Below, one piece after another: positions 25,409 to 35,682 of a DNA stretch of 64,000 nucleotides (position 1 is the stretch's first letter; the number at the start of each line of letters is the position of its first letter). The position numbers and the translations under genes were made by a program. A model generated the notes under the pieces. That model saw nothing but the letters and a program-made list of their open reading frames with translations, searched no databases and was not told where the DNA came from. Source of the DNA: Azolla caroliniana (lineage: Eukaryota; Polypodiophyta). The stretch is from contig JBHGNT010000008.1 in assembly GCA_043228905.1 (NCBI GenBank), positions 930,001-994,000 of the forward strand. The letters are read 5' to 3'.

Positions 25409-26047
25409 CTCCCCCTCAAGCTCAACTTGAGGTCGGATCGTAGTGTCAGTCTCCATGGCAACCGATCCTTTCACCCAGCTCCTTTTGGCGTCACTTCGCC
25501 TCGCTCGTGCCCCTCGTCCGGTCCGGTCCCGTTTGCTGCGACTCCTTTGGTTCTGCGCGCCTCGACCTCCTTGGTCGGCTTGTCTGCTCAACATGCCCAA
25601 TTTAGCTTCATCGTTGTTGTGACTTCGGCGCTTGCCGATTCGCCGATTCCTTCGTGTTGGCGTCAACTTTCGCTGCCTTCTCGTCCTCTTGGCCTTGAAA
25701 TGTTCTGGTTCTTCCAAATCCGTCTGTTGAACCGAATCGGTTGTCTCCAATTCGTTCCAGCTCTTGTCCGAATCGGTCGCTGCCAATTTGTTTTCCGGTT
25801 CTAGGCCCTTCACCACATTGGACCATGTCCAGGTCTTAGTGGCTTTGTCCTTCTTGACTCTGTCGCCACTGCCTCTTATTCCGACTTGTTCAGATGTGTC
25901 AACTTCCTTTGTTGACTCGACTCCTTTCTTCTTCTTGTCTCCCCTCTTGTCGGTTCTTCCCTTACCGGCGCAATCAACAGTCTCTTTGCCTTTGCTCGTT
26001 CTGGTGTCTTTGCCCATTCTCCCTCTCAAGTGTGGCACGTCAAGATG
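25367..26047 (-). CDS. Extra 3' ORF of copia element 1, unknown function
   Basis: An uninterrupted frame of about 225 codons lies after the normal end of pol and runs over the polypurine tract into the 3' LTR (stop 25367-25369). It is in frame with pol: a CAG codon (26048-26050) joins them where element 2 has TAG. The protein is highly charged and disordered-looking, with a Lys/Arg-rich start, an acidic middle (TDSDKSWNE), and a basic tail (RNRRIGKRRSH, GARARRSDAKRSW). The same blocks occur in order in element 2. I know no family with this sequence. The position matches env-like or accessory ORFs of some copia lineages, but no membrane segment is visible. Confidence 0.7.
   Translation of the reverse strand, partial: HLDVPHLRGRMGKDTRTSKGKETVDCAGKGRTDKRGDKKKKGVESTKEVDTSEQVGIRGSGDRVKKDKATKTWTWSNVVKGLEPENKLAATDSDKSWNELETTDSVQQTDLEEPEHFKAKRTRRQRKLTPTRRNRRIGKRRSHNNDEAKLGMLSRQADQGGRGAQNQRSRSKRDRTGRGARARRSDAKRSWVKGSVAMETDTTIRPQVELEGECCVASSTGSRSSE
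25409..25420 (-). other. Polypurine tract of copia element 1
   Basis: CTTGAGGGGGAG on the minus strand, ending exactly at the 3' LTR's TG. It also encodes the last residues (LEGE) of the extra 3' ORF. Confidence 0.85.
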
Positions 26048-29000
26048 CTGAACACCAAGCATTTTGGTGAAGTGCTGCAACTTGTCTAACCCACAGGAGA
26101 CGACGAGCTGAACACTCCTGGTAGGCGGTTCGGCAGCAAGAGGTGGTCGTTCAAGAAAAGGGGCGTGCCCTGCACGAGGATCCCGTCGCGCGTCTGAGCC
26201 TGGGTGCTCCCCGACCGGTCTGGGATGCAGGCTCCCTCTTTCCCTCTCTGTGCGGAACCGACGTCGTGTGCGTGATGCTGAGTTCTAACCGGTGCCGAAG
26301 AGCCGGTCAAAACCGGGTGTATATGTGTGTGTGCGTGCGCGCGGGCGCGGTTAACCGGGCCATGACCTGTGCCTGTTTTGGGCCCTTGTACATACGAACC
26401 AAGGGGCAGTGAAGATGAGCGCGCGTCTTCTCACTCCGCGGACGGTTATCGGTTGCAGCCGAGAAGAAATCGGCAGTGCGGCAAGATCCCAAGGACTCGA
26501 GCCTCCGACAGCCTCCTCTCTCCTGGTCCATGACCCCGGTGGTCCCGCTTGGATTCGACATGCAAGCGTGGAATCCCGCGACAACGCTCACGCACGAAGT
26601 GGTAGTGCACTTCTATGTGCTTTGCGCGAGCATGGAATACGGGGTTCTTGGTGAGCTGCATGCTGCTTATGTTGTCGCAGTAGATCAGGATCGGGGTTGG
26701 CATCTCGATCCGCAGGTCTTGCAGCAATCGCCGAAGCCAAATGGCTTCACAGGTTGCAACGATAGCGCCCCGGTATTTAGCCTCAGTGCTCGAAAGGGCC
26801 ACTATTGGTTGCTTTTTGCTGCTCCATGCAACAACTGTGCTACCAAGGGAAAACATATAGCTAGAGGTGGGTCGGCGATCCGTTGCATCGCCAGCCCATT
26901 CGGCATCGGTGTAGCCGACTAGCTCTTCGGTTATTGCATGCCGGTATAACAGTCCCCGTTCCTTCGTGCCGCTCACATATCGCAAAATTCAATGCACGAA
27001 CAGAAGGTGCTCCACGGTTGGCTTCTACATATATTGGCTGATTACACCGACCGGATAACTGATGTCGGGTCGGGTGATTGTCAAATATATAAGGCTTCCG
27101 ACGATTTGTTGGAACCGCTTCTCATTGTAGGCTGGTCTGGAGTCAGGATAGAGCTTCTGGTTCTGGTCCAGGGGTGTGGGGATCGGTCGGCATTCCGTCA
27201 TGCCGAACTTGTACAAAATAGTCAACATATAGTGTCTCGTTGAGAGTAATATGTCGTCAGGGGTTCGGATCACCTCGATCCCAAGCAAATAGTGAAGGTC
27301 CCCCAGGTCCTTCATCTCAAATGCGTCCGACAGTTGGGACTTGACTCGGTTGATTTCATGGAGTCCGGGTACGATGATGACTAGATCATCAACATACAAT
27401 AAGATGCAAACCGCACCGTTCGGACCTTGCCGGATGAACAACGAAGAGTCAGACTTGGAGGCCGCAAACCCCATCTTATGCAACCGGTGCGTGATCTTCG
27501 CATTCCAAGCTTGGGGGGCTTGCTTCAGGCCATAAAGTGACTTCTTCAACCGGCATACCGCCGACTTGTTCATCTTCGTCTGGAAACCAGGAGGTTGGGT
27601 CATAAAGACCTTTTCTTCAAGATCGCCTTGAAGAAATGCATTCTTCACGTCCATCTGGTGAAGATGCACTCCCTTGCCGCAACAACCGCCAACACCACAC
27701 GAACCATCGTCATCTTCGCTACCAGAGCGAAGGTCTCGTCGTAGTGGATTCTGTGGGTCTGCACGTATCCCTTCGCCACTAACCGAGCCTTGTACCGGTT
27801 AATCGAACCGTCGACATTGTACTTTACCTTGTATACCCATTTACATCCGATCGATTTACAGTGCCGGGGAGGGTCAACTAGGTCCCATGTGTCGTTGGCA
27901 TTAAGTGCCCGCATTTCTTCCTCCATAGCAGCACGCCAATTTGCGTCCTTTGCTGCTTCTGCGTAGCCCGTGGGTCTGCGCGTATCCCTTCGCCACTAAT
28001 TGAGCCTTGTACCGGTTAATCGAACCGTCGACATTGTACTTTACCTTGTATACCCATTTACATCTGATCGGTTTACAGTGCCGGGGAGGGTCAACTAGGT
28101 CCCATGTGTCGTTGGCATTAAGTGCCCGCATTTCTTCCTCCATAGCGGCACGCCAATTTGCGTCCTTTGTTGCTTCTACGTAGCTCTCTGGCTCACGCAC
28201 TTCCGCCACCTTGGTCATGTATGCATAGTGATGCGCCATGTACTCATTGTACTCGTACCGCTTTACAGGGTTCTTCTGACGGGCAGACCGACATAACTTA
28301 TCGTTACCCAGTTTGAGGCCCTTCTTGGCCGATGCGGTCTTTGTTGCCGAAGATCCGCCTTCATCCTTTCCGGAGTTGGATTCGCCCCGATCCGACTCAA
28401 CGTTGCCGGTTTCGTATTCCGGCATCTTCTTCTTCCCTTTCTCTTTGTGCATTAACCGTCACCTTGGTTCCTTGCGTGGGGAGAGCACGATAGAGTCTCC
28501 ATTACTTGCCGGTTCCTCATCCGACTGGTCATCCCAACTCAGCCGCTCATTCGGTCCACTTAATCGAAATGAGTTCGGACTCTCTTCTAGAGTGCCAAGG
28601 TCTTCATCTTCTATCTGAACCGGTTCAAGCTCACTAGCCTCATCCTCCGGTATCGGGTCGAGGTCGGAAGTCGGAGTCGGTAAGGCATACCATGATGTCG
28701 TCTCATCAAACTCAACATCCCAGCTAACTCGGACCTGCTTCGTTCGGGGGTTATAACACTTATACCCCTTTTGCTCATGTGAGTAACCGATAAGGATACA
28801 TTTCTCCAACTTTGCATCTAACTTCCTCCGCTTCTCATCTGGCACATGCACATATGCAATGCTACCGAATATCCGAAGGTGTCTCAGATTCAGCTTGCAC
28901 CCGAAATACAGCTCATGCGCGGACACCTTGTCATCGATCCGGTTTTGGATGTAGACGGCCGTCCGGACCGCCTCCGCCCAGTAGAAGTGGGGCATGCTCT

Positions 29001-30311
29001 TCTCCTCCAGCATTGCCCGTGCCGCTTCTACAATTGACCGGTTCTTCCTCTCGGCCATACCATTTTGCTCCGGTGTGTATTTGCAACTGAACTCTCTCCG
29101 AATTCCTTTTTGCTACAGATAACTATTGAATTGGCCGGAAAAATATTCTTTTCCGCCATCCGACCGCAGGCACTTGATCTTTCTCTCCGTTTCCTGTTCC
29201 ACCAGGCTTTGCAGGTTCCAGAAACACTCGAAGACTTCACTCTTCCGCTCAATGAGATAGATCCAAGTGTGCCAGCTATAGTCGTCAATGAAGGAGACGA
29301 AGTATCGACTCCCGCCAAGATTAACGTTCTATACTGGTCCCCATACATCCGAATGAATAAGGTCGAGCTTGTTACGGGTACGGTTTCCTTCGGTAGGGAA
29401 TGGAAGCCGATGTTGCTTCTCGAGTTGGTAGGCTTCACAAATTTCGGCCTTCTGGCCGCTAAATTTCGGCAAACCAAAAACGACTAGTTTCATTTGCAGG
29501 TCTTGAAGCCTCTGGTAATTGACATGGCCGATCCGCTTGTGCCACAGGTCGATATCCGATTCGACCTTCTGTCCTTTGGTGAACAAAGTGATGTCGACGT
29601 CATTGGTGTCGAGGATGAACATCCTCCCGTCTCTGCGCCGTTGCACAATGATTTGGCCCTCTTCCTCGATGAAGAACTCGAGGTGCGTAAACCGCACCTG
29701 CATTCCCTGGTCGACAATTTGTCCAACCGACACCAGGTTCTTCGTGATGGTCGGAACGTGTAATACGTTCATCAGCTTCCCCCTTTGTCTGACGTGGCTC
29801 AAAGGGACTTCTCCGATATGCACGATTGGGTGTGGAGTGTCGTCTCCGGTTTCGACAACTCCTGGTTGTTCCGGTTTCTCCATGAAGGAGAACCACTCTC
29901 TGTGGCTCGTCATGTGATTTGACGCACCGGAATCAACGTACCACACTTCCTCCAATTTGGAAGTGGTCTTCTTCATCGAGTTAGCCTTGTGTTTCGTCTC
30001 CAAGGCTGGCCCTTTACCGGCTTTCCCGGTTTTTGATCCTCCCGATCCTTCAATGTAGTGCGAGTATTGCTGGTTCTCTCTACGGCCTTGCCGGATCCGG
30101 ATTTGTCCGAATCGGCGCGCTTCTTCCAACACTCGCTTTCTCTGTGGCCCTTTTTACCACAATATCAGTATTTCGTGTCGGCCTTTACTTGCCGACCTCC
30201 GGCGCCGCTTTGACTCCCCTTGCTTGTGGAGGATCCGAAACAGTTGTCGACACGTTCTCTGTGCCTTCGGTCCTGCTCTTGCCAGCCGCTACCATTGCGA
30301 GCCGACCTGCC
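26048..30311 (-). pseudogene. Copia element 1 pol (zinc knuckle, protease, integrase, RT, RNase H), broken
   Basis: Reading on the minus strand: zinc knuckle YCGKKGHRESEC (about 30115-30165, preceded by a TGA); protease VWYVDSGASNHMTSH (about 29900-29950); pre-integrase and integrase core (IHSDVWGPV at 29330, EFSCKYTPEQNGMAERKN near 29040-29105, split by a frame change); RT from about 27930 (KARLVAKGY, MDVKNAFLQGDLEE, LYVDDLVI); RNase H (GYTDAEWAGDATDRR). A 218-bp tandem duplication (27752-28187) breaks the start of RT, and a roughly 490-bp GC-rich segment (about 26093-26585) replaces the end of RNase H. Family certain, function lost. Confidence 0.9.
27752..28187 (-). repeat. 218-bp tandem duplication inside copia 1 RT
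   Basis: The segment from GTGGGTCT at 27752 is repeated from 27970 with few differences; both contain CAGTGCCGGGGAGGGTCAAC. 218 is not a multiple of three, so it shifts the pol frame. Element 2 has a single copy. Confidence 0.88.
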
Positions 30312-30959
30312 TCATCCACCATGCCCACGGGGCCGATCCGACTCCGTGTACAGCATCCGGCTATCGGTGGGTGCACTTGTTGACGCACCGGCGTGGTTCT
30401 CCTCTACAATGAGCATCGACTGTAAGTCGAAAAATGACGGCATATTCTCCCTTGTACACACAACAATTCGAAACACTCTGAACTTCGACGCCAGTCCCCC
30501 GAGACAGATCTGCACGATCTCGCCTTCCTCGACGTTCACATCGATAGAGGCTAAGGAGTTGCATATCTCTTTGATCTTCGAGGTGTAATTAGCCACCGAC
30601 AAGTCGCGTTGTCGTAAGTTGCTCAGCTTCTGTTGGAGTTGAAGCTTCCTGGCTGTGGTGCTTGCGGCAAAAATCTTTTTCAGATTTCCCCAAGCATCCT
30701 TCAGTGTTTTCGCATCCCGAATATAGCTCAGAAGTTGTTCACCCACACAAGACATGAAGTAGTAGAGAACTCTGCTTGCCGACTGTTCTCAAACTAGGAA
30801 GTATTTGTGTGTCAAATCGGGTGTTGTGTCGTTTGCTCCATCGACATAGCTCCAATAACTGTGCCCGAGCAGGTACCGGTGCATCTTGTAAGACCAAGAC
30901 GCGTAGTTGTTTCCGTCGAGCTTCTCTGTTGGAAGTGAGCTAGCCATGCCTCTATCCAT
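30312..30959 (-). pseudogene. Copia element 1 gag, broken
   Basis: ATG at 30957-30959 begins MDRGMASSLPTEKLDG, followed by a gag capsid-like domain (UBN2 type: AWGNLKKIFAASTTARKLQ, ICLGGLASKF). A TGA replaces the Trp codon found in element 2 (FLV*EQ versus FPVWEQ, near 30787). The frame ends at a TGA (30312-30314) that is present at the same codon in element 2. Gag forms the virus-like particle. Confidence 0.85.
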
Positions 30960-31036
30960 TTTGTTTTTCCTGTTCTTTACGAAGATTAGGTTTTCTTCTT
31001 GAGCTAAGGTCGGTTGCAGAGGTTCTCAACTCTCGC

Positions 31037-31048
31037 GCTCTAATACCA
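31037..31048 (-). other. Primer binding site of copia element 1
   Basis: TGGTATTAGAGC on the minus strand directly follows the 5' LTR's terminal CA. It is one base off the usual initiator tRNA-Met complement (TGGTATCAGAGC, seen in element 2). Confidence 0.9.
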
Positions 31049-31453
31049 TGAAAAAGAATAGTGTGTGCGGAAGCAATAGAAAATAGAACACAGAAACACA
31101 GGTTTAATGGAAAGCTTGACAGTACGCGGGAGAGACAGAGAAAGAGCAGAACAACATTAATCTATTTCCAAACAATAATAGTTCTTTGTACATAAAACGT
31201 GCTCAACAACACTACTTATACAAGTCCTAAGAGGACTGACAGAAGTACGGTGTACTTCAATGCTCACTCGAGCGTCTGACACTAACTACGAGACTATTAA
31301 CTATCTAGTAGTCTAGGCTACTACTAGGCTTCCGGTTATTGTTTGATCCAACTAACCGGCTCCCTGGCTCACCGGCTCAATTGCTCACCGGCTCACTGAT
31401 CCAGCTCGGGCTTATTCAGCCGATTCGGATCCGGTTGAGCTTGCCACTCAACA
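31049..31453 (-). mobile_element. 5' LTR of copia element 1
   Basis: 405 bp, TG..CA. Same sequence as 24965-25408 except for about eight to nine substitutions by eye and the loss of a roughly 39-bp block near 31395. The near identity of the two LTRs indicates a recent insertion. Confidence 0.92.
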
Positions 31454-31458
31454 ACTCA

Positions 31459-33456
31459 GAGCCAGAGCTTATTTGGAAGCCAAATGCCGAATTCAAATGG
31501 ATTGCAAACGGGGAAGCCACTAGGTATCTGGGAATGTGGATTGGTGTAGATATCGACAAAGGAATTCAGTTGCAACATATTCAAAGTAAAATTTGTGACA
31601 AAATTCACAATTGGTCAGGGATGAGCTTATCATTGGCTGGCAGGATCATAGTAGCTAACCATGTGCTCTTGTCTACGTTATGGCATGTAGTTTCAGTGTG
31701 GATGTTTGACAAGCAAGCTATTCGTACTATTAAAGCGTGTATTAGGGGATTCCTATGGGTTGGGATCAGGAAAGACAACGCAGCAGCCAAAGTATCATGG
31801 TGTACGTTGGTTCTTCCCAAGAGTAAGGGGGGTTTAGGATTGATTGACCCTGGATTGCAGAGTCAGGCATTGTTATGTAAGCTATTGGTAAGGAACTTGC
31901 TACCCGGTAACAAGTTATGGAAAACATTGATACATAATAGGAGCATTCTCTGGAGTCCAAGACTAGGTGGGCAATGGAAGTCACACAAAGCATGGTTTTT
32001 TTGTATGGACTTAAAGTTGAGGAAATCTAACCGATTGGCTGATCGTACTTGTATGTCAGTGATGCAGGCGTGGAGTATGCTCCGTGGGCATCTAAGTCTG
32101 AATTGTCCAAATACTAGTGCTGAATGGATGTGCCAATCCCTATTGTGGAACGAGACCGTACAATCGCCAGAGGGAAAGATGCTTGGACAGAGCAAGCATA
32201 TGTCGTGGGCTATATTGTATTGTTTAGGGAGTCATTCAGTAGCAGATTGGATGTGGTTGTCCGACAGTAATTGTGATAAATTATATGAAGACGTGGGAAA
32301 GGTCAGAAATGGCAAAAAGATGCTTGACCTAGTCAATATAGTTGTCAACTCGCTTCCTATTGGTAATGAGGAAGAGGGTGAATGGTTCGGACAATGTCAT
32401 GATACCGGAAAAATTATCAATGTCAAGGGTCTAGGAAAGAATGGGAAGATCGTCTAGTTGGGATCAATAGATGAAAGTGCAAGCTGGTACCCAATTAGAA
32501 TTGTGGCAAGAGACGGAAAAAAATGGAAGGTGAATCCACTAGTCGAAAAGGTTGAGGAGGACTGGATCTTGTACGTGGTTGAAGGCAAACCTCTCAAGTG
32601 CTTAGAATGGGATCCCGCTGAATATATGTGGAAGAGAGAACAAGATAAATCATTAGGTTTCTTCGAATACTCGACGCACTTGGGGAGAAAGTTAGGTTGG
32701 TATCGTGAGAAGTGTGCCAACAAGTGGGCCCCTGTAGTTGTCGATTCAGTCTTTGTGGATAGAACCAGGAGCAGGATATGGACCTCTTCCCTTCCCGAAC
32801 GGGTCAAAGTGTTTTTCTGGTTAATCACCCATTGGGTTGTTCCAACGGGAGAGTGGCTTGGCAATAGTGGTGGCAGTAGTAGTTGCAAGGCCTGCACTGC
32901 GAGCTTAGAGGACATCGCACATTGTTTGTGGTGTTGCCCATGAACCCAAGAAATTTGGCTAAGGAGCTTAAGAATCTTGGCTTGGTTCGGGGTTGAGGTT
33001 CATGTATCGAGCACAACATTCACTTGGTTGGCCACTGAATTGGCTTCATGGTTTCAAGGGTGGAACATAAGTAGTCCTTCTTTAAAGGTGATGCAAGGAA
33101 CTGTACAACCAGCACAAGGAGGTTCATTCTTCTTACAAGAACGCTACGTGGACATATGGTTATTAGTGGCCGGCCTTACGGTTTGGCAAGTGTGGGTATC
33201 TAGGTGCAAGGAGACTTTCGCAGGTAAGCGAACCCCACCGGCCGAGAATTTAATGATGATCTGGTTTAATCTTATTTCTACGTTACGAGGAGAGTTTGAA
33301 AGTTTTTAAGGGCCCTCTGACGCAAGTGAAGAAGCTAGAGCTCGGTTCCTTCTTAAATGGAGCGGTTTGTCGATGCTGCATATGGTGGATGGTAAAGCGA
33401 AGTGGAATTATCAACCACCACGGTGGCTGTTCCCTACGAGTGTACCTAACATCTAG
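31459..33456 (+). pseudogene. LINE copy B, ORF2 C-terminal part after the copia insertion
   Basis: One frame runs the whole length: RT thumb and connection (RYLGMWIGVDI, SLAGRIIVANHVLLSTLWH, GGLGLIDPGLQSQALLCKLL), then a zinc-binding domain (RVKVFFWLITHWVVPTGEWL ... CKACTASLEDIAHCLWCC at about 32800-32940). It is interrupted only by point stops: TAG 32455-32457, TGA 32941-32943, TAA 33307-33309, TAG 33454-33456. No frameshift was seen, so decay is by substitution. Confidence 0.85.
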
Positions 33457-33710
33457 ATGGGTGTTGCCATGAGAAGTGAGTGGAGGACGTCTATGCTGAA
33501 TTCGGGTTGTATGGGGCTCACATGGAGAGTATGCATTCGGGTAATGCTATGCTCATCGAATGATGTGGTGTTTTGGAGTTGGTTTTTGTTGTTTCCTCTA
33601 CACATATTGTTTTCTTTTGACATGCAAGGTGGCCTGTAAGATATGAGTTGTATATTATCCTATGTACATTGCCTTAACTAATGGAAGTAGTTTTTTTTTG
33701 GAAAAAAAAA
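33457..33710 (+). mobile_element. LINE copy B, 3' end and A-rich tail
   Basis: Matches the 3' end of LINE copy A (13000-13215), ending in TTTTTTTTTGGAAAAAAAAA just before the right target duplication. Confidence 0.88.
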
Positions 33711-33721
33711 CAATATCTAGT
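33711..33721. repeat. Target-site duplication of LINE copy B, right
   Basis: CAATATCTAGT, identical to 24476-24486. Confidence 0.88.
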
Positions 33722-35682
33722 GAATAACTTTCCAAATAGAAATCTTTTACATTCGTAGTAAAATTGGACTCAAAAATGCACAAGAAGAAACTGTTTAATT
33801 TACTTTCTTTTAGTTCATGCAAACATACGGTGTGTGAAATTTTGTAGAAAGTGTCAACTAATTTATATACAATGCTTGAAGTAAAATGTGAATTACTTTT
33901 CAAAAGCAATTTATGAATCGTGTTGTAAAAGCATATGTTCGTCCAAAAGACATTGATTGTTGTGGTAGATGATGGTGAGGAAATTTGTGTTAGGGTAATG
34001 GAATATTTGGATTTCAACTTGATGAATACGCAAATCATATGGCCCTCTAATCATATGGCCCTCTTTACATAACTGGATACACAAATTTGGAGGTATCATT
34101 GTTAAGATTTAATTTTGTATTGTTTTTGCAAACTTTGAAGTTCTATTCTTAAGATGATTTGCTATCGATAAAACTTGCACATTTTGGAAGTTTGCATGGT
34201 GTTATAGCCATAATTGTTGGGACAATCTAGTCTAATTTTAATAGTTTAAAGGTGGGATAAGTGGGAAACCCGTTATCCTAGGACTTGGGACAAACACTGT
34301 AAGGACAAATTACATGTGGGAAGGTGACTAACTACCCCCTTCGATACATCTTGAGTTGTCGTTGAGACTTTGTTGGTGAGACAAAGCTCCCATCTTTCAG
34401 ATACATTCATCTTAACATTCAAGGTATAACGTAAGGTAATATTGGTGGTATGGCATTTTATGTTTATCTATTGTCCATCCCTCATGGGTGTTTAGTGTGA
34501 TTAAGCACACTTATTCTTTTCTCAATCTAAATATTCATTGCTTATCATTAGTATTTCGATTCACAATATGTAGTCTCATAACTAATTTAGTGGATGTGGA
34601 TTGAAGGACTGGAAATGTCATCGTACACTCATTTGACAAAACTTGAAATATCTCAGTACACATTGATTGTGATGGATCGGTTTTGACCTTTGGTTCTTGT
34701 TGGTTAGTTAGTTTATTGTCTAGCAAATTGTTAACTGAGACAAAATATAAAATAAGTAGTAGGGAACCTTACCAATGACCATGTGTGATATTACAGAGAG
34801 GCAAACTTGCTTCTATATAAAATAGTTTGGAGCTCTTGTGTGTAAGCCTTCCAATGTTTTGCACTCATTGTTTCTTACTTATATTAATAATATTGGCAAT
34901 ATTACCATACATATAATAAAATTACATGTCCTCGATACTCAATAGTAAATTCTTACAAATTTCAATTGCATTATCACATTGCTACCATCTTAGACATTAT
35001 AGTGATGCTATATATATTTGATAAAATAAAAAAGGCAATTGCAAGTTCAAAATATACCTGTGGTATAGTTTCTTGATCTTAGAACAAAATTCCATATTGA
35101 TGTCACAGAATAATTGGGCATGAAGAATGTGAGGCAAATGATAGTTAGCCAAAGCATTATGGATGTCCAATGGGAACCATATCCACACCAGAACCATAGT
35201 TGGTTATTGGGCTTTTGAGTAAACCAAAAATATATCAAGGAGACAAGGAATGTGCACCAAAGTATGATTACTTAAAGAAAATCAATCACATAAAAAAAGC
35301 CTTCTCAAATATATGAATAATATGATATGGATCGCCCTTTAGAATAATAATACTATATGTTTTGAGCAAGGAAAAAATAACATGAAACAAGATTCAACAT
35401 CAGCAAGAACGCAAATAAGTTACCAACACAAGTTACGGGAAAACCTCCAATAATGACTCCATTCAATGAATATCAACCCATTCCAATACTGAACAAAATT
35501 GAGCAATTGCAACAAGATTCACTATCAAATAGAGTGCAAATGTGTTGTTACCCACAAGAGAATTGGAAAATTCCGGCAATAATGACCATGTTCAATGAAG
35601 GTTAACACATTACAATACTGCTATAAAGTGAACAATTGCATACAAGAAATAGCATAAGTAATTCTGTCACATGACTATCATG
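33722..35682. other. Intergenic, AT-rich, no gene recognised
   Basis: Only short open frames without motifs. The right end probably contains the 3' UTR of the ureidoglycine aminohydrolase gene on the minus strand. Confidence 0.5.

Larger units (their letters stand above)
24965..31453 (-). mobile_element. Ty1/copia retrotransposon 1, complete with two LTRs, nested in LINE copy B
   Basis: 6489 bp, read on the minus strand: 5' LTR 31049-31453, tRNA-Met-type primer site, gag, protease, integrase, RT, RNase H, an extra 3' ORF, polypurine tract, and 3' LTR 24965-25408. The flanks are GCTCG (24960-24964) and ACTCA (31454-31458), which I read as a 5-bp target duplication with two G-to-A changes. Removing the element and one copy restores the LINE frame (ISS/EPELIW). 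Coding parts are broken by stops, a frameshift, a 218-bp duplication and an insertion, so it cannot be autonomous. Confidence 0.93.
24487..33710 (+). mobile_element. LINE copy B, 5'-truncated, split by a nested copia element
   Basis: The LINE spans 24487-24964 plus 31454-33710, about 2.7 kb once the copia element and its target duplication are removed. It begins inside the RT domain (typical 5' truncation) and ends in an A-rich tail. Exact 11-bp target duplications (CAATATCTAGT) flank it. Its 3' UTR matches LINE copy A at 13.0-13.2 kb, so both belong to one family. Confidence 0.9.
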
